A stretch of 34,994 nucleotides of DNA from Prosthecobacter gellanilyticus (GTDB taxonomy: Bacteria; Verrucomicrobiota; Verrucomicrobiia; Verrucomicrobiales; Verrucomicrobiaceae). Each line of letters starts with the position of its first letter. The first letter of the stretch is position 1. The notes under the pieces were generated by a model, which searched no databases, was not told the origin of the DNA, and saw only the letters and a list, made by a program, of their open reading frames with translations. Below, in pieces: positions 20,865-28,651 of this stretch. The translations under genes were made by a program, and so were the position numbers. The stretch covers positions 1-34,994 of the forward strand of contig NZ_BKAG01000062.1 in assembly GCF_007992435.1 (NCBI RefSeq), written 5' to 3'.

Positions 20865-21896
20865 ATGAATTCCGCATGGTCCATCCTACTGGTGAGAGCG
20901 CTCTTTGCAGCGCTGTTCATGGTCATTGGCATCTTCGTCTCCCTGGGAATCGACCAGCCCTGGTGGTTCGGCGCAGTCATCGGAGGCACGGCGATGGCCC
21001 TGCTGGTCCTGCTGGATATGCTTTTTGCCCGGTTCAGCCTGCGGAACTTCTCCCATGCCACCTTTGGCCTCGGAATTGGCCTGTTCTGCGCCTGGCTGGT
21101 GACCCGCATCGGCATCTTCCAGCTCGGCGTCTTCCAGAGGATGGAGAACCTGGAGGACATCCGCAATGTCACCGAATTTCTCATCTATGTGTCATTCGCC
21201 TTCTTCGGGGTGACTTTCGGGCTTCGCAGCGACCGCGACCAGTTTGCCTTCATCATCCCCTATGTGCGGTTTCGTCGTGATGGAGCCGAGGGCGAGCCGC
21301 TGCTGCTCGACACAAACATCATCATCGACGGCCGCATTTTAAAAGTGGCAGACACCGGCTTCCTTAGCGGCCCGCTGGTCGTCCCGCGCTTCGTTTTGGA
21401 TGAGCTCCAGCGCCTCACCGAGTCCGGTGATAGTCAAAAGGTCATCCGCGGCAAACGCGGCCTGGAGGTGATGGAAAAGCTTCGTGGCATGACCGGCGTG
21501 CGTCTCTCCATCTTCGAGCCCGAGGCCTGGCAGAAGCGCGAGGACCTCTCCGTGGATGCGCGCCTCGCCCACCTGGCCCGCCAGCTCAATGCCCGCCTCC
21601 TGACCAATGACGAGGACCTGGCCAAGGTGGCCCGCCTCCGTGGCATCACCGCGCTGAGCTTCAATGACCTCGTCATTGCCCTTCAGCCGCAATTGAACCC
21701 TGGTGACGAACTCGCGCTGAATCTGCTGAAGCCTGGCAAGGACAGGCATCAGGCGGTCGGCTACCTCGCGGACGGCACCATGATCGTGGTGAACCAGGCT
21801 GTGGGATTGGTCGGCCAGACCGTGGATGTGGTCATCTCCAGCGCACTGCCGACTTCAGCCGGGAGGCTGATCTTTGCGGAGTTGAAGGCGAAATGA
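20865..21896 (+). CDS. Membrane-anchored PIN-TRAM domain protein (YacL type)
   Basis: This is a 343-aa protein. Four transmembrane helices (about 7-28, 34-50, 65-83, 103-118) are followed by a PIN nuclease domain starting LLLDTNIIIDGRI (Asp149), with further acidic residues in LTNDEDLAKVA. A TRAM RNA-binding domain lies at about 285-343 (VGYLADGTMIVVNQA). This is the architecture of Bacillus YacL. The in-frame GTG at 20835 is possible, but ATG 20865 starts next to the first helix. It is divergent from miaB. It would cleave or bind RNA at the inner membrane; the target is unknown. Confidence 0.9.
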   Translation: MNSAWSILLVRALFAALFMVIGIFVSLGIDQPWWFGAVIGGTAMALLVLLDMLFARFSLRNFSHATFGLGIGLFCAWLVTRIGIFQLGVFQRMENLEDIRNVTEFLIYVSFAFFGVTFGLRSDRDQFAFIIPYVRFRRDGAEGEPLLLDTNIIIDGRILKVADTGFLSGPLVVPRFVLDELQRLTESGDSQKVIRGKRGLEVMEKLRGMTGVRLSIFEPEAWQKREDLSVDARLAHLARQLNARLLTNDEDLAKVARLRGITALSFNDLVIALQPQLNPGDELALNLLKPGKDRHQAVGYLADGTMIVVNQAVGLVGQTVDVVISSALPTSAGRLIFAELKAK

Positions 21897-21918
21897 CGAC
21901 TCCCTTCCGCCTTATTCG

Positions 21919-22947
21919 TTAGGCAACGAGAGACGACTTTAGAGAGCGCCTGCGGCGCAGTGCCATGAAACCTGCGAGCATCACCAGCGCGCAGCTTCCG
22001 GGCTCGGGCACCGGGTTCATCACGGCGAGAATGGCTGCGGAGTTCGTGGAGATGCGCGAGGCATACATGTGGCTCGGAACGTCCACGATCGTGTTGTTGA
22101 CGAAGTTCCAGCCGTCGGTGTCATTGCCAACATAGAAGCCGCCCATGTCAAAGAGCGCAGCCTCGAACTCAAGAGCATCGATCGTGTTGTTCGTGTCGAA
22201 CAAACCGTCCACGGCATAGTTCACGCCCGCCAGGTACCACTGCCCGGCGACTTGGATGAAGACGCCGCCACCGGAGTCGCCGGGAGACAGCGTGGCTTCA
22301 TTGATGCCTGAGGCGGCATTAAACTCCGCCGAGAGCAAACTGCCCACATTGCTGGAGACGATGCCAGAAACCACATTGGCTCCCCAGCGGGCCACGCCAT
22401 CTGCACCCGTGGTGCGCCAGCCGTGAAGCACATCGGCCACAGGGGGGCCGGGGTCATCTGTCACCACTTCCGCGCCGCGCGGCCCACCCCGGCCAAAGGT
22501 GACCAGGGTGCTGCCGAGCTCAAGGTTACCCGTATAGAGGGGTGCCCAGGTGGAAAAGGTCTCGTTGATCTTGAAGACACGCAGGTCGGTGCCCGCGATG
22601 TCCCAGAAGCCGGCGCCGCCATTGGCGGAGGAGTCGATGGTGTAGTTGATGTCTGCCACCCCATTAAAATCGGCGGTGCTGACAAAGGAGCTTCCCTGGG
22701 GGCCGACATGCCGGGCTGTAATGAAATACTGGTCACCGATCATCGTGCCCAGAAATGACCCGAACTTCCCCTCATAGGCCCAGCCGCTGTCCTGGTAGAT
22801 CCCCGTGGGAGCCGTGGTGTTGGCCAGCGCATTGTCCGTGTCATAGAGCACCACGGCCTGACTGCTTGTGACCATCAGCAGACACAGGGCAAGCACCTGC
22901 GAAAAGCGGCAGGAGAGAGCTTGCTGAGGCGGCTGGCGAAAGCACAT
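21919..22947 (-). CDS. PEP-CTERM trypsin-like serine protease
   Basis: This is a 342-aa exported protein. A signal peptide ends at about residue 31 (SSQA-V). A chymotrypsin-fold domain follows, with all three catalytic residues visible: His80 (FITARHVG), Asp121 (GTDLRVFKI) and Ser225 (SPGDSGGGVF). The C-terminus carries the PEP-CTERM sorting tag: VPEPG, a hydrophobic helix (CALVMLAGFMAL) and RRRR. Such tags are thought to be processed by an exosortase in bacteria that make extracellular polysaccharide; no exosortase gene is in the window. A protease as PEP-CTERM cargo suggests processing of surface proteins. It converges with the PIN-TRAM gene. Confidence 0.88.
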   Translation of the reverse strand: MCFRQPPQQALSCRFSQVLALCLLMVTSSQAVVLYDTDNALANTTAPTGIYQDSGWAYEGKFGSFLGTMIGDQYFITARHVGPQGSSFVSTADFNGVADINYTIDSSANGGAGFWDIAGTDLRVFKINETFSTWAPLYTGNLELGSTLVTFGRGGPRGAEVVTDDPGPPVADVLHGWRTTGADGVARWGANVVSGIVSSNVGSLLSAEFNAASGINEATLSPGDSGGGVFIQVAGQWYLAGVNYAVDGLFDTNNTIDALEFEAALFDMGGFYVGNDTDGWNFVNNTIVDVPSHMYASRISTNSAAILAVMNPVPEPGSCALVMLAGFMALRRRRSLKSSLVA

Positions 22948-23060
22948 ACCCCAAAACTTAACACATCCGTCATAATTTCCATAACAATATTATGACCGGA
23001 CTGCGCATTTTCCGAAATGCACCTACTCGAGCCGCTTCTAGTCTAGGGGATGATGGGGGA

Positions 23061-23128
23061 GCAACGAAACCGCAGGTGTTTCGCGGAGCGTTGCCTGTTC
23101 AAGGAACACGACGGGTTGCAAACCCGTC
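23061..23128. repeat. Paired-hairpin intergenic element
   Basis: The 185-bp gap between two - strand genes holds a stem GCAACG / CGTTGC (23061-23066, 23089-23094) enclosing CGAAAC / GTTTCG, then an 8-bp perfect hairpin GACGGGTT-GCA-AACCCGTC (23110-23128) that ends 4 bp from the upstream gene's stop. No T-run follows on either strand. It may be a dispersed palindromic element or a factor-dependent terminator for the LysM gene. Confidence 0.5.
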
Positions 23129-23132
23129 CACT

Positions 23133-23780
23133 TTAAAACGGCCAGCGATAGGGCGCGTTGTGGATGAGTTTGCTCTTGGGGTAGGGAGCGATGCGGACCT
23201 GGTTCTTCGAATTACCGCTCAGGAGCCAGACGTTCGTGGCATCCATGGCATGCAGAAAGCCCATGTGGCCGCTGCTAGCCTGATCCTGGTCCAGGGGCTG
23301 CATGATGCAGATGGCACCATAGGTGGCAGCTACAGGGCGCCCCCAACCCCACCAGTTCGAAACCATGGCGCTGCCCTGCGGCGTGTAACCGGAGCGCTTG
23401 ATGCACCAGTTCACAAAAGCTGCGCACCATGCGGTCTCATCGTGCAGCAAATTGCCGCTGATGCCGCAGCTGCGGAGGTATTCCAGGATGCGCGGGTTGT
23501 CCCCGTTCGACCACTCCTGCACGCCCTGCTCCATGATGGCGATCTGCATCCAGGGAGGTGGCGCGGCAAAGCTGGTGGGAGCAGCGGCAGCGGTCTCGGG
23601 CGGCGCACCTGTGACCACTCCATTGACATTCACGATCTGACCAGGGAAGAGCACTTTGAAATTTCCCGTGCCCCACTCCACAAGATCGGGATTCGCCTTT
23701 TGAAACTGCGCGAGCGTCATGCCAAACTTCTTCGCGATCTTCGTGGGATTATCACCGGGCTGAACAGAGTATTGGGCCAT
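23133..23780 (-). CDS. LysM domain protein with CHAP/NlpC-P60-like C-terminal domain (TIGR02594-like)
   Basis: This is a 215-aa protein. A LysM peptidoglycan-binding motif fills residues 1-55 (YSVQPGDNPTKIAKKFGMTLAQFQKANPDL). After a Pro/Ala linker comes a papain-like amidase domain with the catalytic Cys in DETAWCAAFVNWC and the His segment near SSGHMGFL. It resembles the TIGR02594 family, often found in phage lysins and type VI or phage-like loci, though no phage genes are nearby. No signal peptide is visible, so release by another route or a cytosolic role is possible. It is divergent from the nitrilase-family gene, 80 bp apart. Confidence 0.82.
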   Translation of the reverse strand: MAQYSVQPGDNPTKIAKKFGMTLAQFQKANPDLVEWGTGNFKVLFPGQIVNVNGVVTGAPPETAAAAPTSFAAPPPWMQIAIMEQGVQEWSNGDNPRILEYLRSCGISGNLLHDETAWCAAFVNWCIKRSGYTPQGSAMVSNWWGWGRPVAATYGAICIMQPLDQDQASSGHMGFLHAMDATNVWLLSGNSKNQVRIAPYPKSKLIHNAPYRWPF

Positions 23781-23860
23781 GTTTGAAAGCTAAAAGACAC
23801 CTCCAGGCAAAGCGAGTGTGATTTGCTGGCGAAACCCCTTTTCTCCGCACATGATGCGGC

Positions 23861-24634
23861 ATGATCCTGAACATCCACGCGCTGCAGCTCGACTCCGTCT
23901 GGGAAGACAAGGCCGCGAACTTTGGCAAGGTGCGCGCGCAGCTCGGCGCATCGCGGCCTGCCGCAGGATCCCTCATCGTGCTGCCGGAAATGTTCGGCAC
24001 GGGCTTCTCCTGCGCGGTGGATCTCACCGCCGAGTGTGAGGGTGGCGAAACTGAAGTCTTTCTAAAATCCCTGGCTGCGGAACATCAAAGCTGCGTGCTC
24101 GGCGGTGTGGTGACACGCGGCAATGATGGCAAGGCCCGCAATCAAGCGCTGGCCGTGTCACCGGACGGACACGTGCTGGCACGCTACACGAAGATGCGAC
24201 CCTTTTCGTTAGGCGGAGAGGCGGATGTGCATGTGCGTGGCGGCACGCCGGTGCTGTTTGAATACGGCGGTTTCAAAATCTCCCCGCTGGTGTGCTATGA
24301 CCTGCGTTTTCCCGAACTGGCCCGCGATGCGGTGAAAATGGGCGCGGAAGTGCTGGTCTACATGGCGGCATGGCCGGTGAAGCGCTTCCAGCACTGGATC
24401 ACGCTGCTGCAGGCCCGCGCCATCGAGAACCAGGCCTATGTTGTCGGCGTGAACCGCACCGGCGCGGATCCCCAGTTCAGTTACAATGGGCGCAGCCTTG
24501 TGGTGGATCCGCATGGCGTGATCATCGCGGATGCAGGCGAGCGCGAGCACGCCATCACCACCCAGATCGAGCATGAGGTCATCTCCGGCTGGCGGGCCCA
24601 GTTTCCCGGTCTGCGGGATGCCGGGCTGATCTGA
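23861..24634 (+). CDS. Carbon-nitrogen hydrolase (nitrilase superfamily, omega-amidase/NIT2-like)
   Basis: This 257-aa cytosolic amidase has the superfamily triad: Glu43 (LPEMFGTG), Lys111 (YTKMRPFS) and Cys145 (LVCYDLRFPE). The pattern and length match YafV/NIT2 omega-amidases, which deaminate alpha-ketoglutaramate in methionine salvage, but other small amides cannot be excluded. A short inverted repeat CCGCA-CATGA-TGCGG (23845-23859) ends one base before the ATG, where a ribosome-binding site would be; it could form a start-masking hairpin. No Shine-Dalgarno sequence is visible. Confidence 0.9.
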   Translation: MILNIHALQLDSVWEDKAANFGKVRAQLGASRPAAGSLIVLPEMFGTGFSCAVDLTAECEGGETEVFLKSLAAEHQSCVLGGVVTRGNDGKARNQALAVSPDGHVLARYTKMRPFSLGGEADVHVRGGTPVLFEYGGFKISPLVCYDLRFPELARDAVKMGAEVLVYMAAWPVKRFQHWITLLQARAIENQAYVVGVNRTGADPQFSYNGRSLVVDPHGVIIADAGEREHAITTQIEHEVISGWRAQFPGLRDAGLI

Positions 24635-24700
24635 GCGGCCTAGCCAAAAGTAAAAGTGGACAGAAAACGTCCCGGAGCTTGGATTGGCGCGTAGAGAGGT

Positions 24701-24719
24701 TGCGGAGCGCCACTCCGCA
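24701..24719 (+). repeat. Short hairpin in the leader of the terpene-cyclase-like gene
   Basis: A 7-bp perfect stem TGCGGAG / CTCCGCA with a 5-nt loop ends 16 bp before the start codon. It may form in the 5' leader and affect translation, or be a small dispersed repeat; it shares the GGAG/CTCC flavour of the element at 14733-14819. Confidence 0.4.
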
Positions 24720-24735
24720 GAAACACTTCCGCGCC

Positions 24736-25905
24736 ATGATCCACCAGCCGTTTTGCAAACTCCTCGTCCTGGCCTCGGCCAGTCTCTTTGTCGGCTCTCT
24801 CACCTGTCACGCGGCAGACGCTGCCCTGAAGCAGGACGTTGAAAAGGCCATCACGCGCGGGCTCGACTACCTCCAGGCTCAGCAAGATCAAAAGGGCTAC
24901 TGGGTCACACCAGATGATCCCGCACTCAGCGCGCTGGTGATCTCGGCGCTGAAGCAAAATCCCTCGCAGGATCGCGCCAAGGAGAATGACGCGACCAAGC
25001 GCGGTTACGACTTCCTCATGAGCCAGGTGAAGCCTGACGGCGGCATCTACTCCAAGGCCCGCGCGAACTACAACACCTCCATCGGCCTCATGGCCATCGT
25101 GCTGCGCGCCCGGCCGGAGGATGAGCAGATCATCCGCGCCGCGCATGCCTTTGTGTCGCACCAGCAGAACGACGTCGATACTCCCGGCAAGACAGACAAT
25201 CCCTTCGACGGCGGCATTGGCTATGGCGGCGAGTCCAAGCCCGGGGCACCGGCTCATGCCGACCTCTCCAACACCACCTTCGCTCTCGAAGCCTTGTACT
25301 ACTCGAAGCAGATGTTCTCAGACAGCGGCAAGCCGATCGACAAGAAGGACGATCTGAACTGGGATGCTGCCATCCAGTTCATCTCCCGCTGCCAGAACCG
25401 TCCCGGCTCCAATGACCAGTCCTGGGCCGGCGAGGACAAAAAGAACATCGGTGCTTTTGGTTATACTCCCGTGCCGCAGGCTGAGAGAGGTCAGAAGAAG
25501 GAAGGCCCCACGCCCATGCGCCAGTATGGCAGCATCAGCTATGCAGGCATGCTGAGCTTCATCTATGCCGGCCTCACACCTGAGGATCCGCGCGTGAAGG
25601 CAGCGCTGGAGTGGCTGGGCCAGAACTACACCGTGGATGAAAACCCCGGCATGGGTGCCGAAGGTCTCTATTACTACTACCACACCATGGCGAAGGCCCT
25701 GGCCACGGCCCAGATTGGCACCCTGAAGACCAAATCAGGTGACGTGGACTGGAAGGACGCGCTCGGCAAAAAGCTGATCAGCCTGCAGGGCGCGGATGGC
25801 TCCTGGGCGAACACTGCCTCCGGCCGCTGGATGGAAAGCAGCCCGGTCCTGGTGACCGCCTATACCGTGCTGGCGCTGGAGCAGGTGCACCGCTCCCTGA
25901 AGTAA
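24736..25905 (+). CDS. Secreted prenyltransferase/squalene-oxidase repeat protein (terpene-cyclase fold)
   Basis: This is a 389-aa protein. A signal peptide (MIHQPFCKLLVLASASLFVGSLTCHAA) is followed by alpha-alpha toroid repeats of the squalene cyclase/prenyltransferase type: RGLDYLQAQQDQKGYW, YDFLMSQVKPDGGIY, LISLQGADGSWAN and others. The DxDD cyclase motif is not seen, and export makes terpene cyclisation unlikely. Such secreted toroids are frequent in Planctomycetes and Verrucomicrobia with unknown roles, possibly binding or carbohydrate-related. ATG 24736 is used because the signal peptide starts there; the open frame begins at 24679. Confidence 0.85.
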   Translation: MIHQPFCKLLVLASASLFVGSLTCHAADAALKQDVEKAITRGLDYLQAQQDQKGYWVTPDDPALSALVISALKQNPSQDRAKENDATKRGYDFLMSQVKPDGGIYSKARANYNTSIGLMAIVLRARPEDEQIIRAAHAFVSHQQNDVDTPGKTDNPFDGGIGYGGESKPGAPAHADLSNTTFALEALYYSKQMFSDSGKPIDKKDDLNWDAAIQFISRCQNRPGSNDQSWAGEDKKNIGAFGYTPVPQAERGQKKEGPTPMRQYGSISYAGMLSFIYAGLTPEDPRVKAALEWLGQNYTVDENPGMGAEGLYYYYHTMAKALATAQIGTLKTKSGDVDWKDALGKKLISLQGADGSWANTASGRWMESSPVLVTAYTVLALEQVHRSLK

Positions 25906-25951
25906 GCTCCCTTTGAGACGACCTCTGCTTGCTCCGGCAGACACTCGCCAT

Positions 25952-25987
25952 TATATGCCATTTAACGCATATCAATGAACTCATTGA
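25952..25987. promoter_or_regulatory. Palindromic control region, site A (7-8-7 palindrome plus second inverted repeat)
   Basis: TATATGC and GCATATC flank an 8-nt AT-rich centre (25952-25973; inner 6 bp ATATGC/GCATAT perfect). A second repeat TCAATG-AACT-CATTGA (25972-25987) overlaps its end. It lies in the 213-bp gap before the PQQ dehydrogenase gene, about 130 bp upstream of the ATG. The - strand also shows TATAAT here. A near-copy is at 30315-30336. Confidence 0.5.
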
Positions 25988-26048
25988 GCGTCGCCTTCTC
26001 AAAGCCTGCTGCACGCAGATCTTCCATTCACACCGATTCCTCTCCGTC

Positions 26049-26067
26049 AGAGACGTAATATGTCTCT
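26049..26067 (+). promoter_or_regulatory. Inverted repeat upstream of the PQQ dehydrogenase gene
   Basis: AGAGAC-GTAATAT-GTCTCT is a 6-bp perfect inverted repeat with a 7-nt AT-rich centre, 51 bp before the start codon. It could be an operator or part of the leader. No convincing -35/-10 pair was found around it. Confidence 0.35.
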
Positions 26068-26118
26068 CGACGAGTTGATTCGAGTCTCTTCCATCCAGCA
26101 CCCAGCTTCTTTCCTCAG

Positions 26119-27468
26119 ATGAAACCTGTCCTTGCCGCGTCTCTTTTCCTTCACCTGCCCTGCCTGGCATTGATCACCGGACTTTCACCTTTGCTGGCCC
26201 AAAACCCTGCCGCGCCTGCCCCGGCGAAGAAGGACGAAAAGCCACCCATTGTCTTCGTGCCGGTGGACTACGAACTGGTCAATGCCTTCCCTGGCATCAA
26301 GTTCGAGCAGCCTCTCGGTATCGTCAGTGCTCCTGACGATAATAAGCGCCTCTTCATCGTGGAGAAAACCGGTCGTGTGCAGGTCGTCACAGGTCTGGAC
26401 ACTGGAAAGCTGGAGAAGAAACTCTTTCTCGACCTCACGCAGATTCCGAAAGCCACACTGGTGACCGAAGGTGAGTGCGGTGTGCTCGGTCTGGCCTTCC
26501 CACCGGACCATGCCCAGAGCGGCCGGGTGTTCGTTTACTACAGTCTCAAAATCGGTGGAGTGCTGCACCAGCGCGTGTCCCGCTTCAATGTCTCTCCAAA
26601 CGATCCCAACAGCGTGGACAACGGCACGGAGCAGACGCTCATCACACAGAAGGATGAGGCCAGCAATCACAACGGCGGCGACCTGGCCTTCGGCCCCGAT
26701 GGCTATCTCTACATCACCGCAGGCGACGGCGGCGCGGGTAACGACAAGTTCGACAACGCCCGCTTCATCAACAAAGGTTTCCACGGCGCCATCTTCCGCA
26801 TCGATGTGGACAAGAAGGCTGGTAATCTCGCGCCGAACCCGCACCCCGCCATCAGCCTCGCGGCCGATGGCTCCGCTTTTTATGCCGTGCCAAAGGACAA
26901 TCCCTTCATCGGCAGCGACTCGCATCATGGTGAGAAAATCGATCCCAAGACTGTACGCACCGAGACCTGGGCCACCGGCCTGCGCAATCCCTGGCGCATC
27001 TGGTTCGACCCAAAGAATGACCGTCTGTTCTGCGGCGAGGTAGGGCAGAACATGTATGAGGAAGTCGACCTCATCACCAAAGGTGGCGACTACGGCTGGC
27101 CGCATCGTGAGGCTCTGCATCCCTTCATCCAAGGCCCGACGGCCGACAAGGAACCCACGACCGGCTTCAAGCCCATCGACCCCATCTTTGAGTATCCGCG
27201 CAGCACAGGCCTGTCTGTGACCGGTGGTGTCGTCTATCGCGGAGACAAGTTCCCGCAGTTCAAAGAGAAATACATCTTCGCTGACTATGCTTTTGGACGT
27301 GTCATCGCGCTGGAAGATACCGGCAAGGCGCAATGGAGTGACGAGACCATCGCGCAGGAAGTCGGCATTGCTGGCATCGGCATCGACCCGCGTGATGGCG
27401 AGGTGCTCTTTGCCAACATGGCGCTCGGCGAGGTGAAGCACCTCCAGTCGAAGGCTTCTTCCAACTAA
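26119..27468 (+). CDS. PQQ-dependent sugar dehydrogenase (soluble aldose dehydrogenase, YliI/Asd type)
   Basis: This 449-aa exported beta-propeller protein belongs to the glucose/sorbosone dehydrogenase family. The signal peptide ends at about residue 28 (LLAQ). Family landmarks are GLAFPPDH, NHNGGDLAFGPDGYLYITAGDGG (His184 the likely catalytic base; acidic/Gly residues for calcium and PQQ), NPWRIWFDP, CGEVGQNMYEEVDLI and GDYGWPHREA. Members oxidise aldoses in the periplasm with PQQ. No PQQ synthesis gene is in the window, so cofactor would come from elsewhere. The 213-bp upstream gap holds several palindromes and no clear ribosome-binding site. Confidence 0.9.
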   Translation: MKPVLAASLFLHLPCLALITGLSPLLAQNPAAPAPAKKDEKPPIVFVPVDYELVNAFPGIKFEQPLGIVSAPDDNKRLFIVEKTGRVQVVTGLDTGKLEKKLFLDLTQIPKATLVTEGECGVLGLAFPPDHAQSGRVFVYYSLKIGGVLHQRVSRFNVSPNDPNSVDNGTEQTLITQKDEASNHNGGDLAFGPDGYLYITAGDGGAGNDKFDNARFINKGFHGAIFRIDVDKKAGNLAPNPHPAISLAADGSAFYAVPKDNPFIGSDSHHGEKIDPKTVRTETWATGLRNPWRIWFDPKNDRLFCGEVGQNMYEEVDLITKGGDYGWPHREALHPFIQGPTADKEPTTGFKPIDPIFEYPRSTGLSVTGGVVYRGDKFPQFKEKYIFADYAFGRVIALEDTGKAQWSDETIAQEVGIAGIGIDPRDGEVLFANMALGEVKHLQSKASSN

Positions 27469-27563
27469 AGCTTCTCGCAGCTCTACCGTTCATGGCGTGT
27501 TGATTCACAAGACTCGCGGAGCGATCAGCGGGGCACGGGCGTATTCCATCTGTTTCTTGCTCT

Positions 27564-28550
27564 ATGAAAACGCTCGTCTTCGACTCCCACTCCTATGACC
27601 GGACCTTCCTCGATGCGGCCAATCAAGGCCGTCACCAACTGGTTTATACTCAGGCCCAGCTCGATGTGACCACGGCCGCCATGGCGCAGGGTTATGATGC
27701 CGTGTGCCTCTTCGTCAATGATCGTGCGGATGCCCAGGTCATGGAACGGCTGGCCGCCGCAGGTGTGCGCTTGATCGTGCAGCGCTCCACTGGCTACAAC
27801 AACATCGACCTCGCGGCGGCGAAGCGCCACGGTATCGCTGCCATGCGTGTGACCTCGTATTCACCCTACTCGGTGGCCGAGCATGCGGTGGCGCTATTGA
27901 TGACTTTGAACCGTCATGTGCATCGCGCTTTTAATCGCACTCGTGAGTTTAACTTCCGTCTCGCGGGTCTTTTGGGCCGAGACATTCATGGCAGTCGTGT
28001 CGGTGTGGTGGGCACGGGCAGGATCGGCGCGGCCTTTGCCAGCATCATGCGCGGGTTCGGCTGCACATTGCTGGGACATGACAAGATCCAGAATCCAGAC
28101 TGCCTGGCTCTGGGCATGAAGTATGTGCCGCTGGATGAGCTTCTTGCAGGCTCGGACATCGTCAGCCTGCACACGCCACTCACGAAAGAGACGCATCATC
28201 TGATCAATGACCAGACTCTGGCGCTGATGAAGCCCAGAGCCTTTTTGCTCAATACCAGCCGAGGAGGCTTGGTGGATACCGAAGCCTTGATTGCGGCCAT
28301 CGAGCGTGGTGCTATCGCCGGAGTCGGGCTGGATGTTTATGAGGAGGAGGAAGGCAAATTCTTCCGCGACCTCTCCGATCATCCGATGAATGACGACGTC
28401 CTCGCGCGGCTCATCAGCTTCCCGAACGTGCTCGTCACCGGTCATCAGGCCTTTTTCACTGAACAAGCCGTGACCACCATCGCCGAGACCACGATTCAAA
28501 ACCTGACCGATCACGAGGAAGGCAGGGCGAATGAGTGCCTGCTGACGTGA
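27564..28550 (+). CDS. ldhA: D-lactate dehydrogenase (2-hydroxyacid dehydrogenase family)
   Basis: This 328-aa NAD-dependent enzyme interconverts pyruvate and D-lactate. The nucleotide-binding loop is GTGRIG (150-155). Catalytic residues are Arg233 (NTSRGG), Glu in DVYEEE (about 260-262) and His294 (VTGHQAFFT). The layout follows E. coli LdhA throughout (AVCIFVND-like segment, AEHAVALLMTLNRHVHRA, PNVLVTGHQAF). It converges with the rhodanese gene and shares the hairpin between them. Related 2-hydroxyacid dehydrogenases remain an alternative, but the match to the LdhA subfamily is close. Confidence 0.9.
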   Translation: MKTLVFDSHSYDRTFLDAANQGRHQLVYTQAQLDVTTAAMAQGYDAVCLFVNDRADAQVMERLAAAGVRLIVQRSTGYNNIDLAAAKRHGIAAMRVTSYSPYSVAEHAVALLMTLNRHVHRAFNRTREFNFRLAGLLGRDIHGSRVGVVGTGRIGAAFASIMRGFGCTLLGHDKIQNPDCLALGMKYVPLDELLAGSDIVSLHTPLTKETHHLINDQTLALMKPRAFLLNTSRGGLVDTEALIAAIERGAIAGVGLDVYEEEEGKFFRDLSDHPMNDDVLARLISFPNVLVTGHQAFFTEQAVTTIAETTIQNLTDHEEGRANECLLT

Positions 28551-28591
28551 TGCACAGACATGGGCCAGCTGGGAGCTTGCACCACCTCTAA

Positions 28592-28629
28592 CAAAAATGG
28601 CATCGTCGCCGGGAGCAACGATGCCATTT
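28592..28629 (-). terminator. Intrinsic terminator of the rhodanese operon
   Basis: A 12-bp perfect stem (28595-28606 with 28618-28629) with an 11-nt loop is followed on the - strand by a T-run at 28597-28593. It lies 23 bp past the rhodanese stop codon. Its symmetry may also serve the convergent ldhA transcript, though without T's on that side. Confidence 0.82.
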
Positions 28630-28651
28630 GAGGTGGGAGAGTGAGGATGGC

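Noticed and set aside
23133..23780. LysM/CHAP-like protein as part of a prophage
   Set aside because: No other phage structural, lysis or integrase gene is near.
22992..23786. A 264-codon + strand frame over the LysM gene and intergenic hairpins
   Set aside because: It mostly lies antisense to the LysM/CHAP-like gene and has no domain of its own.
24736..25905. Squalene-hopene cyclase, linked to the ispA homologue near the end of the window
   Set aside because: The cyclase DxDD motif is not seen, the protein is exported, and ispA is 8 kb away in another unit.
26185..27441. A 418-codon - strand frame opposite the PQQ dehydrogenase gene
   Set aside because: It is a GC-rich antisense shadow of a gene with full family motifs.
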